Shown here: one piece after another, positions 26,056 through 34,807 of the stretch
Layout of the letters: each line of letters starts with the position of its first letter
How positions within the stretch are numbered: the first letter of the stretch is position 1
Origin: Bog-159 sp963818855
Lineage (GTDB): Bacteria; Acidobacteriota; Terriglobia; Bryobacterales; Bryobacteraceae
Length of the DNA stretch: 64,000 bases
Direction of reading: 5' to 3'
NCBI GenBank assembly: GCA_963818855.1
Contig: CAWFUH010000006.1
Location: 744,001-808,000 of the forward strand
Made by a program: the position numbers and the translations under genes
Notes under the pieces: generated by a model
The model's input: the letters and a program-made list of their open reading frames with translations, nothing else
Told to the model about the DNA's origin: nothing
The model's database searches: none

Positions 26056-28344
26056 ATGCCGAAGCTGATTGCGACGCTTTCCTTCTGTGCGCTTGGCTGC
26101 TTTTCCGGCGGCCCCCTGCCGGCGCAAGACGCGCCGCCGCCCGAGAGCGCCACCACCATCCACGCCACCGTCAACGAAGTCGCGCTCGACCTGATGGTGC
26201 GCGATAAGAAAGGGCGGCTGGTGAAGAACCTGAAACCCGGCGACGTGGAGATCTACGAAGATGGCGTCCGTCAGGAAATTCGCAGTTTGCGGATGGTGAG
26301 CGGCGCGCAGGCAGCCGCGCCCGCGCCCGCCCCAGCCGCCGCGCGCCCCCCGCAGCCGGATCAGCAAGCCCAGCAAGCGGATCAGCCGTCCGGCGCGGCC
26401 GAGCCCGAAGCGTCCGATAGCGCCGCTCCCACCGCGCTGCCGCTGCACAGCCTGAACCTGGTCTGCATTGTATTTCACCAGCTCGATCCAGTGACCCGCA
26501 AGTGGGCTGTGGCGGCCGCGCAGGATTTCATCAGAACCCAACTGCGCCCCGGCACCTTCGTGGGCGTATTCAATCTCGATTCGCGCCTCACCCCGCTGCA
26601 CGCCTTCAGCAACGACCGCGATGAGCTGCTGCGCGCGGCGGCCAAAGCCTTCAACGGGATGAGCGTGGACATCACCCGCGCCTCGGAAGCTGTACTGAAC
26701 TCCACGCCCAACCTGCAGTTGTACGTCGGTTTTGTCAACCCTGGTGGAGCAGGCGGGGGTTACAAAGACTTATCCACCACCGGCACGGTCAGCACCACCA
26801 CGTTTTTGGGCGCGGATGTGGACACCGGTCCGGGCGCCAACGCGCAGCGCGGCGACCTGGTGCTCGAGCGGGAACAGTTTATCGGCGTAGAAGGCGCGCG
26901 CCAGATGGATCAGATGAAGCTGCTGATCCGCCAACTCGCAAAGTTTCCGGGTCACAAGACTGTCTTGTTACTAAGTCCGGGATTCACGACTAACGGCGAG
27001 CCCGATCAGTTCGAAGCGATGCTGAGTAAGGCTAATCTGGCCGATCTCACCTTCTTCGCCTTTGACGCGAACGGCCTCAATCAAATCTCTACGGCGCAGG
27101 CATCCTCGATGGCCATGCAGCACGTGGCCACTCTCGCGCAGCAACAGAACTCACTGGCGCCCGGGGAGCCCAGCGCCACGAATAAGAACACCAACGCCAT
27201 AGGAGCGGGCGGCGTGTTGGCGGAATGGTCGCGGCAGGACGACTATCTGCAGGGCGCGGTGCGCACCTCGGATTCGCAGGCAAGCTTGCGCGCGCTGGCG
27301 GAGGGTACCGGCGGCTTCCTGGTGGCCAATACCAATGACCTGCAGAAGCCCTTCCAACAGATTGCCGAAGACGCGGGTACGCATTATGAGGCGGACTACC
27401 ATCCGTCCTCGGGCAAGTACGACGGGCACTATCGCAAAATTGAAGTGAAACTGGCGCATACGGATTGGAAAGTCGAAAACCGCAATGGCTATTTCGCCAT
27501 ACCCGACTTCGGCGGGGCGGGTCCGCTGCGGCCCTTTGAAATGGCGGGCTTGATGACGCTGAACTCCCGCCCGCTGCCGGTGGCCTTCGATTTCCGCACC
27601 GCCGCATTCGAGTTCCGGCCGGGCAGCGACAGTTCGCAGGCCGCCGTGGTGTTCGAACTTCCGGGCGCCAGCCTGACCGGCACGGCGCAGCCCGCGGTGC
27701 GGAAACATCGCCTGCACGCCGCCCTGTTCGCCGTGGTGAAGGACCCCAGCGGCAACATCGTGGACCGGTTCGGACAGGACAAGTTCTACGAGATCCCCGA
27801 TGACCAGTTAGCCGGCATCCAGGCGGCCCCGATCGACTATACCCATGCATTCAACTTGCCGGCCGGCCACTACACCGTGGAGAGCGTGCTTTTCGACCGC
27901 GAAGCGAACCGCGCCAGCACCAGCAGCGTGGAACTGGAGAGCCCGGCGCGCAAGGGCATCGGGCTGAGCAGCCTGGTGGTGGTAGCGCGCGCTGACCCGC
28001 TCACCGCGGATGCGGACGCCAATGATCCGTTCCTGCTCAAAAATAAGGAAGTGGTGCCGATGCTGGACCCGTCGCTGAAGGCGTCCGCCAAGCCGCTGGT
28101 GTACTTCGTCGTCTACCCCGACAAATCGATTCAGGAACAGCCGCGCATCCGGGTGGAGTATTTCGTGGGCGGAGAGGAACTGGAAAGCAAGGACGCAGAT
28201 CTTCCGGCGCCCAACTCTTTCGGCGATATTCCAATGGTGTTGAATGCCGTGTCGCGCCCGGGTAAGTGTGAGATCCGGGTTACAGCGCGGCAGGGCTTTC
28301 AATCCGCGATGCGGAGCGTGACTTACACGGTCGCCGCCAATTAG
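26056..28344 (+). CDS. VWFA-related acidobacterial domain secreted protein
   Basis: This 762-residue exported protein opens with a signal peptide (ATLSFCALGCFSGGPLPAQ) and the start of the family domain (VNEVALDLMVRDKKGRLVKN and PGDVEIYEDGVRQEI). A Pro/Ala/Gln-rich linker lies near 85-120, followed by a von Willebrand A-like domain (LNLVCIVFHQLDPVTRKW and HKTVLLLSPGF) in which the MIDAS motif is degenerate. The C-terminal 300 residues are beta-rich and unassigned. The family is abundant in Acidobacteriota, with unknown binding partners at the cell surface. It converges on and overlaps the DUF2934 gene by 4 bases. Confidence 0.88.
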   Translation: MPKLIATLSFCALGCFSGGPLPAQDAPPPESATTIHATVNEVALDLMVRDKKGRLVKNLKPGDVEIYEDGVRQEIRSLRMVSGAQAAAPAPAPAAARPPQPDQQAQQADQPSGAAEPEASDSAAPTALPLHSLNLVCIVFHQLDPVTRKWAVAAAQDFIRTQLRPGTFVGVFNLDSRLTPLHAFSNDRDELLRAAAKAFNGMSVDITRASEAVLNSTPNLQLYVGFVNPGGAGGGYKDLSTTGTVSTTTFLGADVDTGPGANAQRGDLVLEREQFIGVEGARQMDQMKLLIRQLAKFPGHKTVLLLSPGFTTNGEPDQFEAMLSKANLADLTFFAFDANGLNQISTAQASSMAMQHVATLAQQQNSLAPGEPSATNKNTNAIGAGGVLAEWSRQDDYLQGAVRTSDSQASLRALAEGTGGFLVANTNDLQKPFQQIAEDAGTHYEADYHPSSGKYDGHYRKIEVKLAHTDWKVENRNGYFAIPDFGGAGPLRPFEMAGLMTLNSRPLPVAFDFRTAAFEFRPGSDSSQAAVVFELPGASLTGTAQPAVRKHRLHAALFAVVKDPSGNIVDRFGQDKFYEIPDDQLAGIQAAPIDYTHAFNLPAGHYTVESVLFDREANRASTSSVELESPARKGIGLSSLVVVARADPLTADADANDPFLLKNKEVVPMLDPSLKASAKPLVYFVVYPDKSIQEQPRIRVEYFVGGEELESKDADLPAPNSFGDIPMVLNAVSRPGKCEIRVTARQGFQSAMRSVTYTVAAN

Positions 28345-28532
28345 CGGCCTGCGCGCGCGACTTCGCGTTGCGCCCGCAGCCAATCTTCCTGCGGCGATCC
28401 TTTACGAAAGCCTCTGGCCACCCATAGTTCAAACGCGCGGGTGGCGATCTGTCGTTGCACTTTCGGCCGGGACGCGCCCGGCAGAGCCAGATGTTCGCAA
28501 GATCTCGAGGCAGTCCGCACTTGATTCGCCAT
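28341..28532 (-). CDS. DUF2934 domain protein
   Basis: This 63-residue protein has the DUF2934 core IATRAFELWVARGFRKGSPQ followed by EDWLRAQREVA. The domain is small, helical, common in Acidobacteria and Proteobacteria, and has no known function. GAAGGAG lies 9 bases before the ATG at 28532, supporting a real gene despite its size. It is last in a long run of minus-strand genes. Confidence 0.78.
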   Translation of the reverse strand: MANQVRTASRSCEHLALPGASRPKVQRQIATRAFELWVARGFRKGSPQEDWLRAQREVARAGR

Positions 28533-28625
28533 ATACGATTAACTCCTTCGCGATTTTCGTGAAGCTATAAGAGTGGGCTGCGCAGGTATTATTCTCCAAC
28601 TAAATTCACCGGCGGGGAACGCCGC

Positions 28626-29408
28626 CTAATCGCCGCGGACGGTGTGCCGGCGCATGGACACGGCCATGCCGGTGTTCTCGTCCACTTCCAGGATGACCGA
28701 ATGCAGTTCCGCCGCCGACTTGGCCGCCTCCATGCGCACCGGAAGTCCCGTGAGGAAGCGCTGCAGGATCAGGTCTTTCTTAACACCAATCACGGAGTCG
28801 TACGCGCCCGTCATTCCGACGTCGGTCTGATAGGCAGACCCGCCGGGTAGAATGCGTGTATCGGCTGTAGGGATGTGTGTGTGAGTGCCCACCATGGCGG
28901 AGACCCTGCCATCCAGATACCAGCCCATCGCCATTTTTTCGCTGGTCACCTCGGCGTGAAAATCGACGAAGCGCACCTTAACAGACGGGTCAAGCTCGCG
29001 CAGAATCTGATCCGCCTTGCGAAACGGGCAATCTGTGGCAGGCATGTAAGTGCGGCCTTGCAGATTGATCACAGCGCACGGGATACCCTGCCGCGTGCAG
29101 GCTACCAGGATGCCGCGGCCAGGATCTTCGTCCGGGTAGTTAGCAGGGCGCAGCAGCTTCGGTTGGCGCGGCAGATAGTCCAGGATCTCCTTCTTGTCCC
29201 AGATATGATTCCCGGAAGTAAGTACATCCAGACCCAGGGCGAGTAGTTCCTCGGCGATCGAAGGCGTGATGCCGAAACCGCCGGCTGCATTTTCAGCATT
29301 GGCGATGGCCAGATCGATATGGTTGGTCTGCTTGATGTCCTGCAGATGATCGGCGACGATGTGACGCCCCGGAGAGGCGAAGATATCGCCGATGAAGAGG
29401 ATGTGCAT
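28626..29408 (-). CDS. YmdB-family metallophosphoesterase (TIGR00282)
   Basis: This 260-residue enzyme has the full metal-site set of the YmdB family: FIGDIFASPGRH at the N-terminus, ANAENAAGGFG, SGNHIWDKKEIL, DFHAEVTSEKMAMGWYLDG and VGTHTHIPTADTRI. Bacillus YmdB is a di-iron phosphodiesterase acting on 2',3'-cyclic nucleotides and affects biofilm and RNA metabolism. The length is typical and the start ATG is at 29408. It follows the pilin genes with a 48-base gap. Confidence 0.93.
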   Translation of the reverse strand: MHILFIGDIFASPGRHIVADHLQDIKQTNHIDLAIANAENAAGGFGITPSIAEELLALGLDVLTSGNHIWDKKEILDYLPRQPKLLRPANYPDEDPGRGILVACTRQGIPCAVINLQGRTYMPATDCPFRKADQILRELDPSVKVRFVDFHAEVTSEKMAMGWYLDGRVSAMVGTHTHIPTADTRILPGGSAYQTDVGMTGAYDSVIGVKKDLILQRFLTGLPVRMEAAKSAAELHSVILEVDENTGMAVSMRRHTVRGD

Positions 29409-29456
29409 TCGTAAGTGTCAACGTAACACGGGCGCGCGTACCGCCTCTACGCTGAG

Positions 29457-29891
29457 CTACTCGCGTCGTCCCCTGGAGGTACCGACCTCATGGCTGTCGC
29501 GCGTGGCCGGTTTTGGATCGAAGTTCTCGCGCACGATGAGCGTTTGATCCGTGTAGAAGGTCCGCGAACCTGTTTGCCCGAACACTACCGGCACGGCTTG
29601 AATGCTGTAGCCCTCGGGCGTGACGGTTAGCTTAAACCTGTACCCCTGCTTTTCCCCGCTGGCCAGATCGGCCGCGATCAGGTTGGAACCCGACGGCCCC
29701 AATTCGTTGAGCGACCGTGCGTATCGGCCAAATTGCGAGTTGTACTGCACCTGTGCGGTACTGAGCGTCTGAATCGCCTTCAGAGCTGCTGTCTCCGGAG
29801 AGTAAAGCCGAACGCGATCGCCTACGGGGGGCCGTCCCAGGTAGAGGAGCGGACAGACTCCGACGACTACAAAAATGATCAACGGCCGCAC
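29457..29891 (-). CDS. Pseudopilin-like protein lacking the pilin N-terminus
   Basis: This 144-residue protein is a paralogue of the pilin just upstream. ETAALKAIQTLSTAQVQYNS, FGRYARSLNELGP, KQGYRFKLTVTPEGYSIQAV and QTGSRTFYTDQTLIVREN match the neighbour almost word for word. The N-terminal 30 residues differ: there is no G-FSLIE processing site, only a short hydrophobic stretch (LIIFVVVGVCPLLYLG). It may be anchored or secreted without entering a pilus, or be a non-functional duplicate. The start is 6 bases after the upstream stop. Confidence 0.72.
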   Translation of the reverse strand: MRPLIIFVVVGVCPLLYLGRPPVGDRVRLYSPETAALKAIQTLSTAQVQYNSQFGRYARSLNELGPSGSNLIAADLASGEKQGYRFKLTVTPEGYSIQAVPVVFGQTGSRTFYTDQTLIVRENFDPKPATRDSHEVGTSRGRRE

Positions 29892-29897
29892 GCGGGA

Positions 29898-30401
29898 TTA
29901 CTTACTGGTATCGCTCGATCCCGCCTTGCTCGCCGCCGAACCGACTTCCTTACTATTCGCCGTGGCCGGGTCTTGGCCATAGTTCTCGCGCACCACCAAC
30001 GACTGGTCCGAAAAGAACGTGCGTGAACCGGTCGAGCCGAAAATCGCCGGCACCGCCGAGATCGTGTAGCCCGTCGGCGTGCCAGCCAGCGTGAATTTGT
30101 AGCCCTGCTTGTCGCCAGACGCCATATCGGACCCAATCAGATTCGCCCCTGAGGCATTATCGCTGCCACTGGCCGGGGGGCCCAGCTCGGTGAGCGATTG
30201 GGCGAACCGTCCGAATTGCGACTGGTATTGCACCTGAGCGGTGTTCAGCGTCTGAATCGCCTTCAGAGCCGCCGTTTCCTGGGCGTACATACGGGCTTTA
30301 TTCAACTTGGGCAAAGCCACCGTGACGATGATGAGGATGATCGCGATAACGATCAAAAGCTCAATTAACGAAAAGCCGCTGCGCCGGCGATTGCTGAGCA
30401 T
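29898..30401 (-). CDS. Type IV pilin / type II secretion pseudopilin
   Basis: This 167-residue protein carries a class III signal: a basic leader then G-FSLIELLIVIAIILIIV, with Glu at position 5 of the mature protein, giving the long hydrophobic N-terminal helix. The globular part (residues 40-150) is shared with the truncated paralogue downstream, and the Ser/Ala/Lys tail is low-complexity. After PilD-type cleavage it would be assembled into a pilus or pseudopilus. No assembly genes (pilB, pilC, gspD) are in the window, so this is an orphan pilin. Confidence 0.85.
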   Translation of the reverse strand: MLSNRRRSGFSLIELLIVIAIILIIVTVALPKLNKARMYAQETAALKAIQTLNTAQVQYQSQFGRFAQSLTELGPPASGSDNASGANLIGSDMASGDKQGYKFTLAGTPTGYTISAVPAIFGSTGSRTFFSDQSLVVRENYGQDPATANSKEVGSAASKAGSSDTSK

Positions 30402-30421
30402 CGAGAGATCTCCTGTCTCAC

Positions 30422-31252
30422 TTATTGTATGACGGTTGGAGCGGCCCCAGCGTGCAGGAACCCGGATTTCACCAGTCCGTCGAGCGCACGCAGGCGGCGC
30501 CAGAGTTCCGGCAGCAGGTCGAGCCGCAGGGCGTTGGCGCCATCGGACAAAGCCCGCTCCGGGGCCTCGTGCACTTCCACGAACAGCCCGTCGATGCCCA
30601 CCGCGACCGCGGCGCGCGCGAGCGGTTCGATAAACTGCGGTTGGCCGCCGGAAGCCGCGCCTCCGCCGCTCGGCAACTGCACACTGTGGGTGGCATCGAA
30701 GATCACCGGCCAGCCCAGATCCCGCATGATCTTCAGACCGCGCATGTCCACCACCAGGTTGTTAAAGCCGAACGAAGAGCCGCGCTCGGTCAGCAACACC
30801 TGCGAGTTGCCGGTGGAGGCAACCTTCTCGGCGGCGCGCGCGATATCCTGCGGCGCCACAAATTGACCCTTCTTGATGTTCACAATCCTCCCGGTGCGTC
30901 CGGCTTCCAGCAGCAGGTCCGTCTGGCGGCAGAGGAAAGCGGGGATTTGCAGGATGTCGGCCACCTCGGCCACGGGCGCGGCCTGCGCCGGCTCGTGGAT
31001 ATCGGTGAGGACGGCATAGCCCGCGCGCTTCACGCCGGCCAGAATGCGTAGTCCTTCGGCCAAGCCCGGCCCGCGATAACCGCTCAGGCTGGTGCGGTTG
31101 GCCTTGTCGAACGAGGCTTTGAACACAAACGGGCCGGCGATATCGCCGATGGCACGCGCCATCCTAATCACGTGCTCCTCGCTTTCGATCACGCAGGGAC
31201 CGGCGATCAGCACCAGGGGCTGGCCGCCACGGAACTGGGAGAAATCGATCAC
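30422..31252 (-). CDS. kdsA: 3-deoxy-8-phosphooctulonate synthase (KDO-8-P synthase)
   Basis: This enzyme of about 276 residues condenses phosphoenolpyruvate and arabinose-5-phosphate for LPS inner-core synthesis. Family motifs are PLVLIAGPCVIESEEH, FKASFDKANRTSLSGYRGPG, LTDIHEPAQA and FDATHSVQLPSG. The open frame extends to 31288, but that part (LVRTSVRRGF) is encoded by a palindromic repeat unit. I therefore prefer the GTG at 31252, giving IDFSQFRGGQP as N-terminus, as in other KdsA proteins. A kdsA gene implies a KDO-containing outer membrane. Confidence 0.92.
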   Translation of the reverse strand: MIDFSQFRGGQPLVLIAGPCVIESEEHVIRMARAIGDIAGPFVFKASFDKANRTSLSGYRGPGLAEGLRILAGVKRAGYAVLTDIHEPAQAAPVAEVADILQIPAFLCRQTDLLLEAGRTGRIVNIKKGQFVAPQDIARAAEKVASTGNSQVLLTERGSSFGFNNLVVDMRGLKIMRDLGWPVIFDATHSVQLPSGGGAASGGQPQFIEPLARAAVAVGIDGLFVEVHEAPERALSDGANALRLDLLPELWRRLRALDGLVKSGFLHAGAAPTVIQ

Positions 31253-31264
31253 ATCAAAACCACG

Positions 31265-31305
31265 GCGAACTGAAGTTCGCACCAGCACGCTGAAGCGTGC
31301 GCCAC
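31265..31305. repeat. Modular palindrome repeat unit
   Basis: There are two perfect palindromes: GCGAACT-GA-AGTTCGC (31265-31280) and GCACGCT-GA-AGCGTGC (31285-31300), followed by GCCAC. It uses the same design as the array at 25561: short arms mirrored about a dinucleotide. It occupies the region just upstream of the preferred kdsA start and is translated if an upstream start is used. Confidence 0.8.
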
Positions 31306-31312
31306 AGGGGGG

Positions 31313-31717
31313 CTAGGGATGTGGCTCGTGCTCGGCGTGATCGGCAGCCGGAGTCTCCCCAGGGTGGGTGGCCGGTTCTTCCGCGCCGCGATGGCAAGTG
31401 TAGCAAGTCACGTGCATTTTGCCGTCCGGGAATTTGGCGTTGATCTCGCGGGACATCAGGATCATTTTGCGCGCAATTTCCTTGTGCGGCTTGTCGTCAC
31501 TGGCAAAGTCGCCTTGCACGTGGCAAAAATCACAGCGGACGCCCAACGCCACGCGGAACGCCTGCATGGTTTCCATGAGATGCTCCGGCGGTAAGATCTT
31601 CAAATTCTTCGGTGGAGGCATCTCTCCCCGGTGCGGCGGTGCACCCTGGGGCGACTCCTGTCCGAAGGCCGCAAACGCGAGAACCAAAGACAGCATCGTC
31701 AATTTCATAGTGCTCAT
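31313..31717 (-). CDS. Exported c-type cytochrome with two haem-binding motifs
   Basis: This protein of about 134 residues has a signal peptide (LTMLSLVLAFAAFGQ) and two haem attachment sites, CDFCH near 59 and CYTCH near 101. The motif LPPEHLMETMQAFRVALGVR before the first site resembles the photosynthetic-reaction-centre-type cytochrome family that is widespread in non-phototrophic Acidobacteria. A His-rich tail ends the protein. It probably carries electrons in the periplasm. Start codons at 31717 or 31708 are both possible; the longer frame has no signal peptide at its end. Confidence 0.83.
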   Translation of the reverse strand: MSTMKLTMLSLVLAFAAFGQESPQGAPPHRGEMPPPKNLKILPPEHLMETMQAFRVALGVRCDFCHVQGDFASDDKPHKEIARKMILMSREINAKFPDGKMHVTCYTCHRGAEEPATHPGETPAADHAEHEPHP

Positions 31718-31748
31718 TATTGCACAGGGAGTGGATCTCAGACGGGCG

Positions 31749-32192
31749 CTACCGCGCCGCCGCCAAAACCTCGCCTGGATCAGGTTTGCCGCGCTTGGCG
31801 TAGCGGATAACGCCATCCGGCCCGATCAGATAAACTGTCCGCTTCACAAAAAGCCCGTTGGCATGAAATAGAGCCGCGACCTTCTGTCCGCTGTCCACCA
31901 GCAGCGGAAACGGCAGGTGGTACTTGTCCTGGAATTTAGTGTGACTATCAGCGCTCGCCGGATTCACTCCGAATACCTGTGTGTTGTGCTTGCGGGCCTC
32001 CGCCCACTGGTCGCGGAACTCGCACAACTGCTTCCGGCAAACCGGCGTATCGTCTCCAGGATAGAAAACCAGCACTACGTTCTTGCCCCGCAGCTTGGCC
32101 AGACTTACGTTCTTTCCGTCCTGCGCCGGCAAGGTGAAATCAGGGGCCCGCGAGCCGGTAGTCAGCGGATCCGAAAAAAGCCAGTCCAGCAT
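31749..32192 (-). CDS. Peroxiredoxin (AhpC/TSA, BCP-like)
   Basis: This 147-residue thiol peroxidase has APDFTLPAQDGKNVSLAKL at the N-terminus and the active-site stretch FYPGDDTPVCRKQLCEFRD. The peroxidatic Cys sits in TPVC and a second Cys five residues later, as in atypical 2-Cys BCP enzymes. It reduces hydroperoxides with thioredoxin as donor. It starts 3 bases after the GNAT gene ends, so the two are co-transcribed. Confidence 0.92.
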   Translation of the reverse strand: MLDWLFSDPLTTGSRAPDFTLPAQDGKNVSLAKLRGKNVVLVFYPGDDTPVCRKQLCEFRDQWAEARKHNTQVFGVNPASADSHTKFQDKYHLPFPLLVDSGQKVAALFHANGLFVKRTVYLIGPDGVIRYAKRGKPDPGEVLAAAR

Positions 32193-32195
32193 AAA

Positions 32196-33191
32196 CTAAA
32201 AACCCTCCCACACGTAGGCGAAGAACCTACGGGTCGTGGTGAAGCCGAGATCCTCGTATAGCCGGATGGCCTCCCGGTTCGACGCGGTAACCGTCAGACT
32301 AGTTTGGCGGCAGCCTGCCTGGCGTAACAAACTGAGCGACTGCCGCAACAATTCCCGGCCTACGCCCTCGCCGCGCGCCGCGGGGGCCACACAAATCTGG
32401 GTGATGTGACCGCAATAAGGCATCACCAGGCTGGCCAGGCAGATACCGCAGATCCGTCCGGTGAGGCGGTCGAAGGCGGCCACCGACGCGGGTTTGTAGA
32501 ACGTTCCACACCCGGGATATTGCACGATGTTGAACAGAAATCGCCGCGCACCGGCAATCGAGCGGTATTGATCGTTGATCAGGCTATCCACGTGACCCTG
32601 GTAAGCCGCCGCGATCAGCTGGGACGCCGGCTCCTGATATTGGTCGGCCCACCTCTCGATGTACACGCGGTTGGCCCCCAGAGCTAATGGACGTGTCCAA
32701 CGCCATGCCGGGTCAAGAGCGGCATGCGGCATTTCGAGCATCATGAAGTTTCGCTCAAAGCTGCTGAGCTGCCGCGCCAGGGGCAATGCGCTGGCCGCGT
32801 GCCACATCATGAGCTGCGATTCAATCCGAACCACCTGCGGCGCCGCCGTCACGGCTTCCAAAACCGACGCCAACAGCCGGCTCTCATTCTCCGTGCTGGC
32901 AAACGCCTCCCGCACAAAGAGGTCGCCGATCAAGCCTTTGTGTTCCTCGAGGACATAATAGGCGTAACCGATCACTTCGCCTTCTTCGACCAAAGCGAAT
33001 CCATTCAGGGCGCGCATATCAACGAACCGGCGCACCAGGTCAGCCGATTTGGCGAAGTCCCAGTCGAGCAGCCGGCGCCAGGTTTCCACCTCCTCGTCGA
33101 GCAGCACATCCAGGTCTTCAGAGCGCAGATGGCGTAGATCCACAAGGCTGGGACTGGGCGCTGTGGTAGCGGGGTCGAGGCGCGCAGCCAT
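32196..33191 (-). CDS. GNAT-family N-acetyltransferase
   Basis: This protein of about 331 residues has a C-terminal GNAT domain: GICLASLVMPYCGHITQICV, the acetyl-CoA loop ARGEGVGRELL, and SLTVTASNREAIRLYEDLGF. The N-terminal half shows a degenerate second GNAT-like fold (VEEGEVIGYAYYVLEEHKG), so it may be a tandem-GNAT protein. Substrate unknown. I chose the ATG at 33191 over the frame start at 33236 because MAARLDP begins a normal N-terminus. Confidence 0.83.
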   Translation of the reverse strand: MAARLDPATTAPSPSLVDLRHLRSEDLDVLLDEEVETWRRLLDWDFAKSADLVRRFVDMRALNGFALVEEGEVIGYAYYVLEEHKGLIGDLFVREAFASTENESRLLASVLEAVTAAPQVVRIESQLMMWHAASALPLARQLSSFERNFMMLEMPHAALDPAWRWTRPLALGANRVYIERWADQYQEPASQLIAAAYQGHVDSLINDQYRSIAGARRFLFNIVQYPGCGTFYKPASVAAFDRLTGRICGICLASLVMPYCGHITQICVAPAARGEGVGRELLRQSLSLLRQAGCRQTSLTVTASNREAIRLYEDLGFTTTRRFFAYVWEGF

Positions 33192-33364
33192 TCTGCGCAC
33201 ATTGTAGCATCCGGGTAAGCGCACCCATGTGAGCAAGGCCTAATGTCGCCGTAATACTTGCGGCCACAGCGATAATAGCCCACGATGGCCCCCGCCGAGT
33301 CGATGGAACGCGGATGCACGCAAGCGCACCACACCCAAAATCTTGCTGGTCCCGACCACTGCGA

Positions 33365-33397
33365 GGCAGACCACGAAAGACCATGGTCTGCCCCACA
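33365..33397. repeat. Palindrome repeat unit related to the 25561 array
   Basis: GGCAGACCA near 33365 pairs with TGGTCTGCC, and AGACCATGGTCT (33378-33389) is itself a perfect palindrome. The right end CTGCCCCAC (33389-33397) is identical to the right end of the array at 25643-25651. It lies in the 240-base gap between gdhA and the GNAT gene. Confidence 0.65.
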
Positions 33398-33430
33398 GAA
33401 AAGCCGGGCTAGGAAGGCCTGCCCGACCGC

Positions 33431-34699
33431 TTACGGGAAAATCCCGCGCACGCGCGTGGCTTCCGCAACGCGCGACACGGCCAGGATATAAGCTCCCGTC
33501 CGCAGATCGGTACGATAGCTTTCCGCCGTGCCATGCACTTCCTTGAACGCCGCGTTCATGGCCCGCTCGAGATATTGGTTCACCTCGATCTCGGTCCAGA
33601 AGAAGCCGTACAGGTCCTGCACCCACTCGAAGTACGATACCGTGACGCCGCCGGCATTGCACAGAATGTCTGGGATCACCAGCACGTTGCGCGCGAACAG
33701 TTCCTTGTCGGCGCCCGGCGTGGTGGGGCCGTTGGCAGCTTCCGCCACGATCTTGGCCTTGATGCGGTCCACGTTGTCGAGCGTGATAGTATTTTCGAGC
33801 GCGGCCGGCACCAGGATGTCGCACTTCAACTCCAGCAAGTCCTTGTTAGATATGAAGTCGCATCCGGGGAAGCCCACCACCGTGCCGGTCTCGTCTTTAT
33901 ACTTCATGACCGCGATCGGATCGAGACCTGCACCCTTGTAGATGCCGCCCTTCGAGTCGCTAACAGCCAAAACGCGGGCGCCGTCCTCATGGAACAGCTT
34001 GGCAGCGATGCTGCCGGCATTGCCAAAGCCTTGTACTACCACCGTGGCCTTGTCGAGCGCGATGCCCTTCACTTCGCAGGCCGCGCGCGTGGTGAACTGG
34101 CAGCCGCGCGCCGTCGCTTCGTTGCGTCCTTTCGACCCGCCCAGGCTGAGCGGCTTGCCGGTTACACAACCCAGTTCGGTATGGCCGTGCAACATGCTGA
34201 TGGTGTCCATGAACCACGCCATGGTCTGGGAGTTGGTATAAACATCCGGCGCGGGAATGTCGCGATCCGTCCCGATGATCGGCGAAATCTCGGTGGCATA
34301 GCGCCGCGTGAGCCGCTCCAGTTCGCCTAGCGAGAGCTGCTTCGGATCGACGCACACCCCACCCTTGCCGCCGCCGTAGGGGATATTCACGGTGGCGCAC
34401 TTCCAGGTCATCCAGGCGGCCAGCGCCTTTACCTCGTCCAGGGTAACGCCCGGGTGGTACCGGATGCCGCCCTTGGCGGGGCCGCGCGACAGGTTGTACT
34501 GCACACGGTAGCCTTCGAAGGTCTGAATACGCCCGTCGTCCATGCGCACGGGGATGGAAACGATCAGTTGCCGCTTGGGTACGCGGAGGACCGATCGCAG
34601 GCCTTGATCCAGTTTGAGATAATCGGCCGCGGCGTCGAACTGCGCCTGGGCAATCGCAAAGGGATTCAGGGCCTCTTTTGTTAATACGGCTGTACTCAT
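33431..34699 (-). CDS. gdhA: NAD(P)-dependent glutamate dehydrogenase
   Basis: This 422-residue enzyme interconverts glutamate and 2-oxoglutarate plus ammonia. Visible motifs are RVQYNLSRGPAKGGIRYHPG, the catalytic lysine region NIPYGGGKGGVCVDP, and DIPAPDVYTNSQTMAWFMD. The Rossmann loop is VQGFGNAGS near 220, and ILVPAALENTITLDN lies near 290. The length and the lack of an N-terminal extension fit the hexameric archaeal/GudB-like class. It starts at ATG 34699, about 110 bases after the pyrE-like gene. Confidence 0.95.
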   Translation of the reverse strand: MSTAVLTKEALNPFAIAQAQFDAAADYLKLDQGLRSVLRVPKRQLIVSIPVRMDDGRIQTFEGYRVQYNLSRGPAKGGIRYHPGVTLDEVKALAAWMTWKCATVNIPYGGGKGGVCVDPKQLSLGELERLTRRYATEISPIIGTDRDIPAPDVYTNSQTMAWFMDTISMLHGHTELGCVTGKPLSLGGSKGRNEATARGCQFTTRAACEVKGIALDKATVVVQGFGNAGSIAAKLFHEDGARVLAVSDSKGGIYKGAGLDPIAVMKYKDETGTVVGFPGCDFISNKDLLELKCDILVPAALENTITLDNVDRIKAKIVAEAANGPTTPGADKELFARNVLVIPDILCNAGGVTVSYFEWVQDLYGFFWTEIEVNQYLERAMNAAFKEVHGTAESYRTDLRTGAYILAVSRVAEATRVRGIFP

Positions 34700-34807
34700 G
34701 CTTTCTCCTTAATGAACTCGCGCAAAACGGGTCGCCCCGCGCCGCTTTTTGGCTTTGCGGATCTCCTGTATGGCGGCGCGAGATACGCGCCCCTTTGCGC
34801 TCCTAAA

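Noticed and set aside
29430..29457. tRNA-like D-arm on the minus strand (GTAGCTCAGCGTAGAGGC)
   Set aside because: No anticodon arm, T-arm or acceptor pairing follows, and it overlaps the 3' end of the pilin-like gene. Chance similarity.
31718..31816. N-terminal extension of the c-type cytochrome
   Set aside because: It overlaps the 3' end of the peroxiredoxin gene and would bury the signal peptide.
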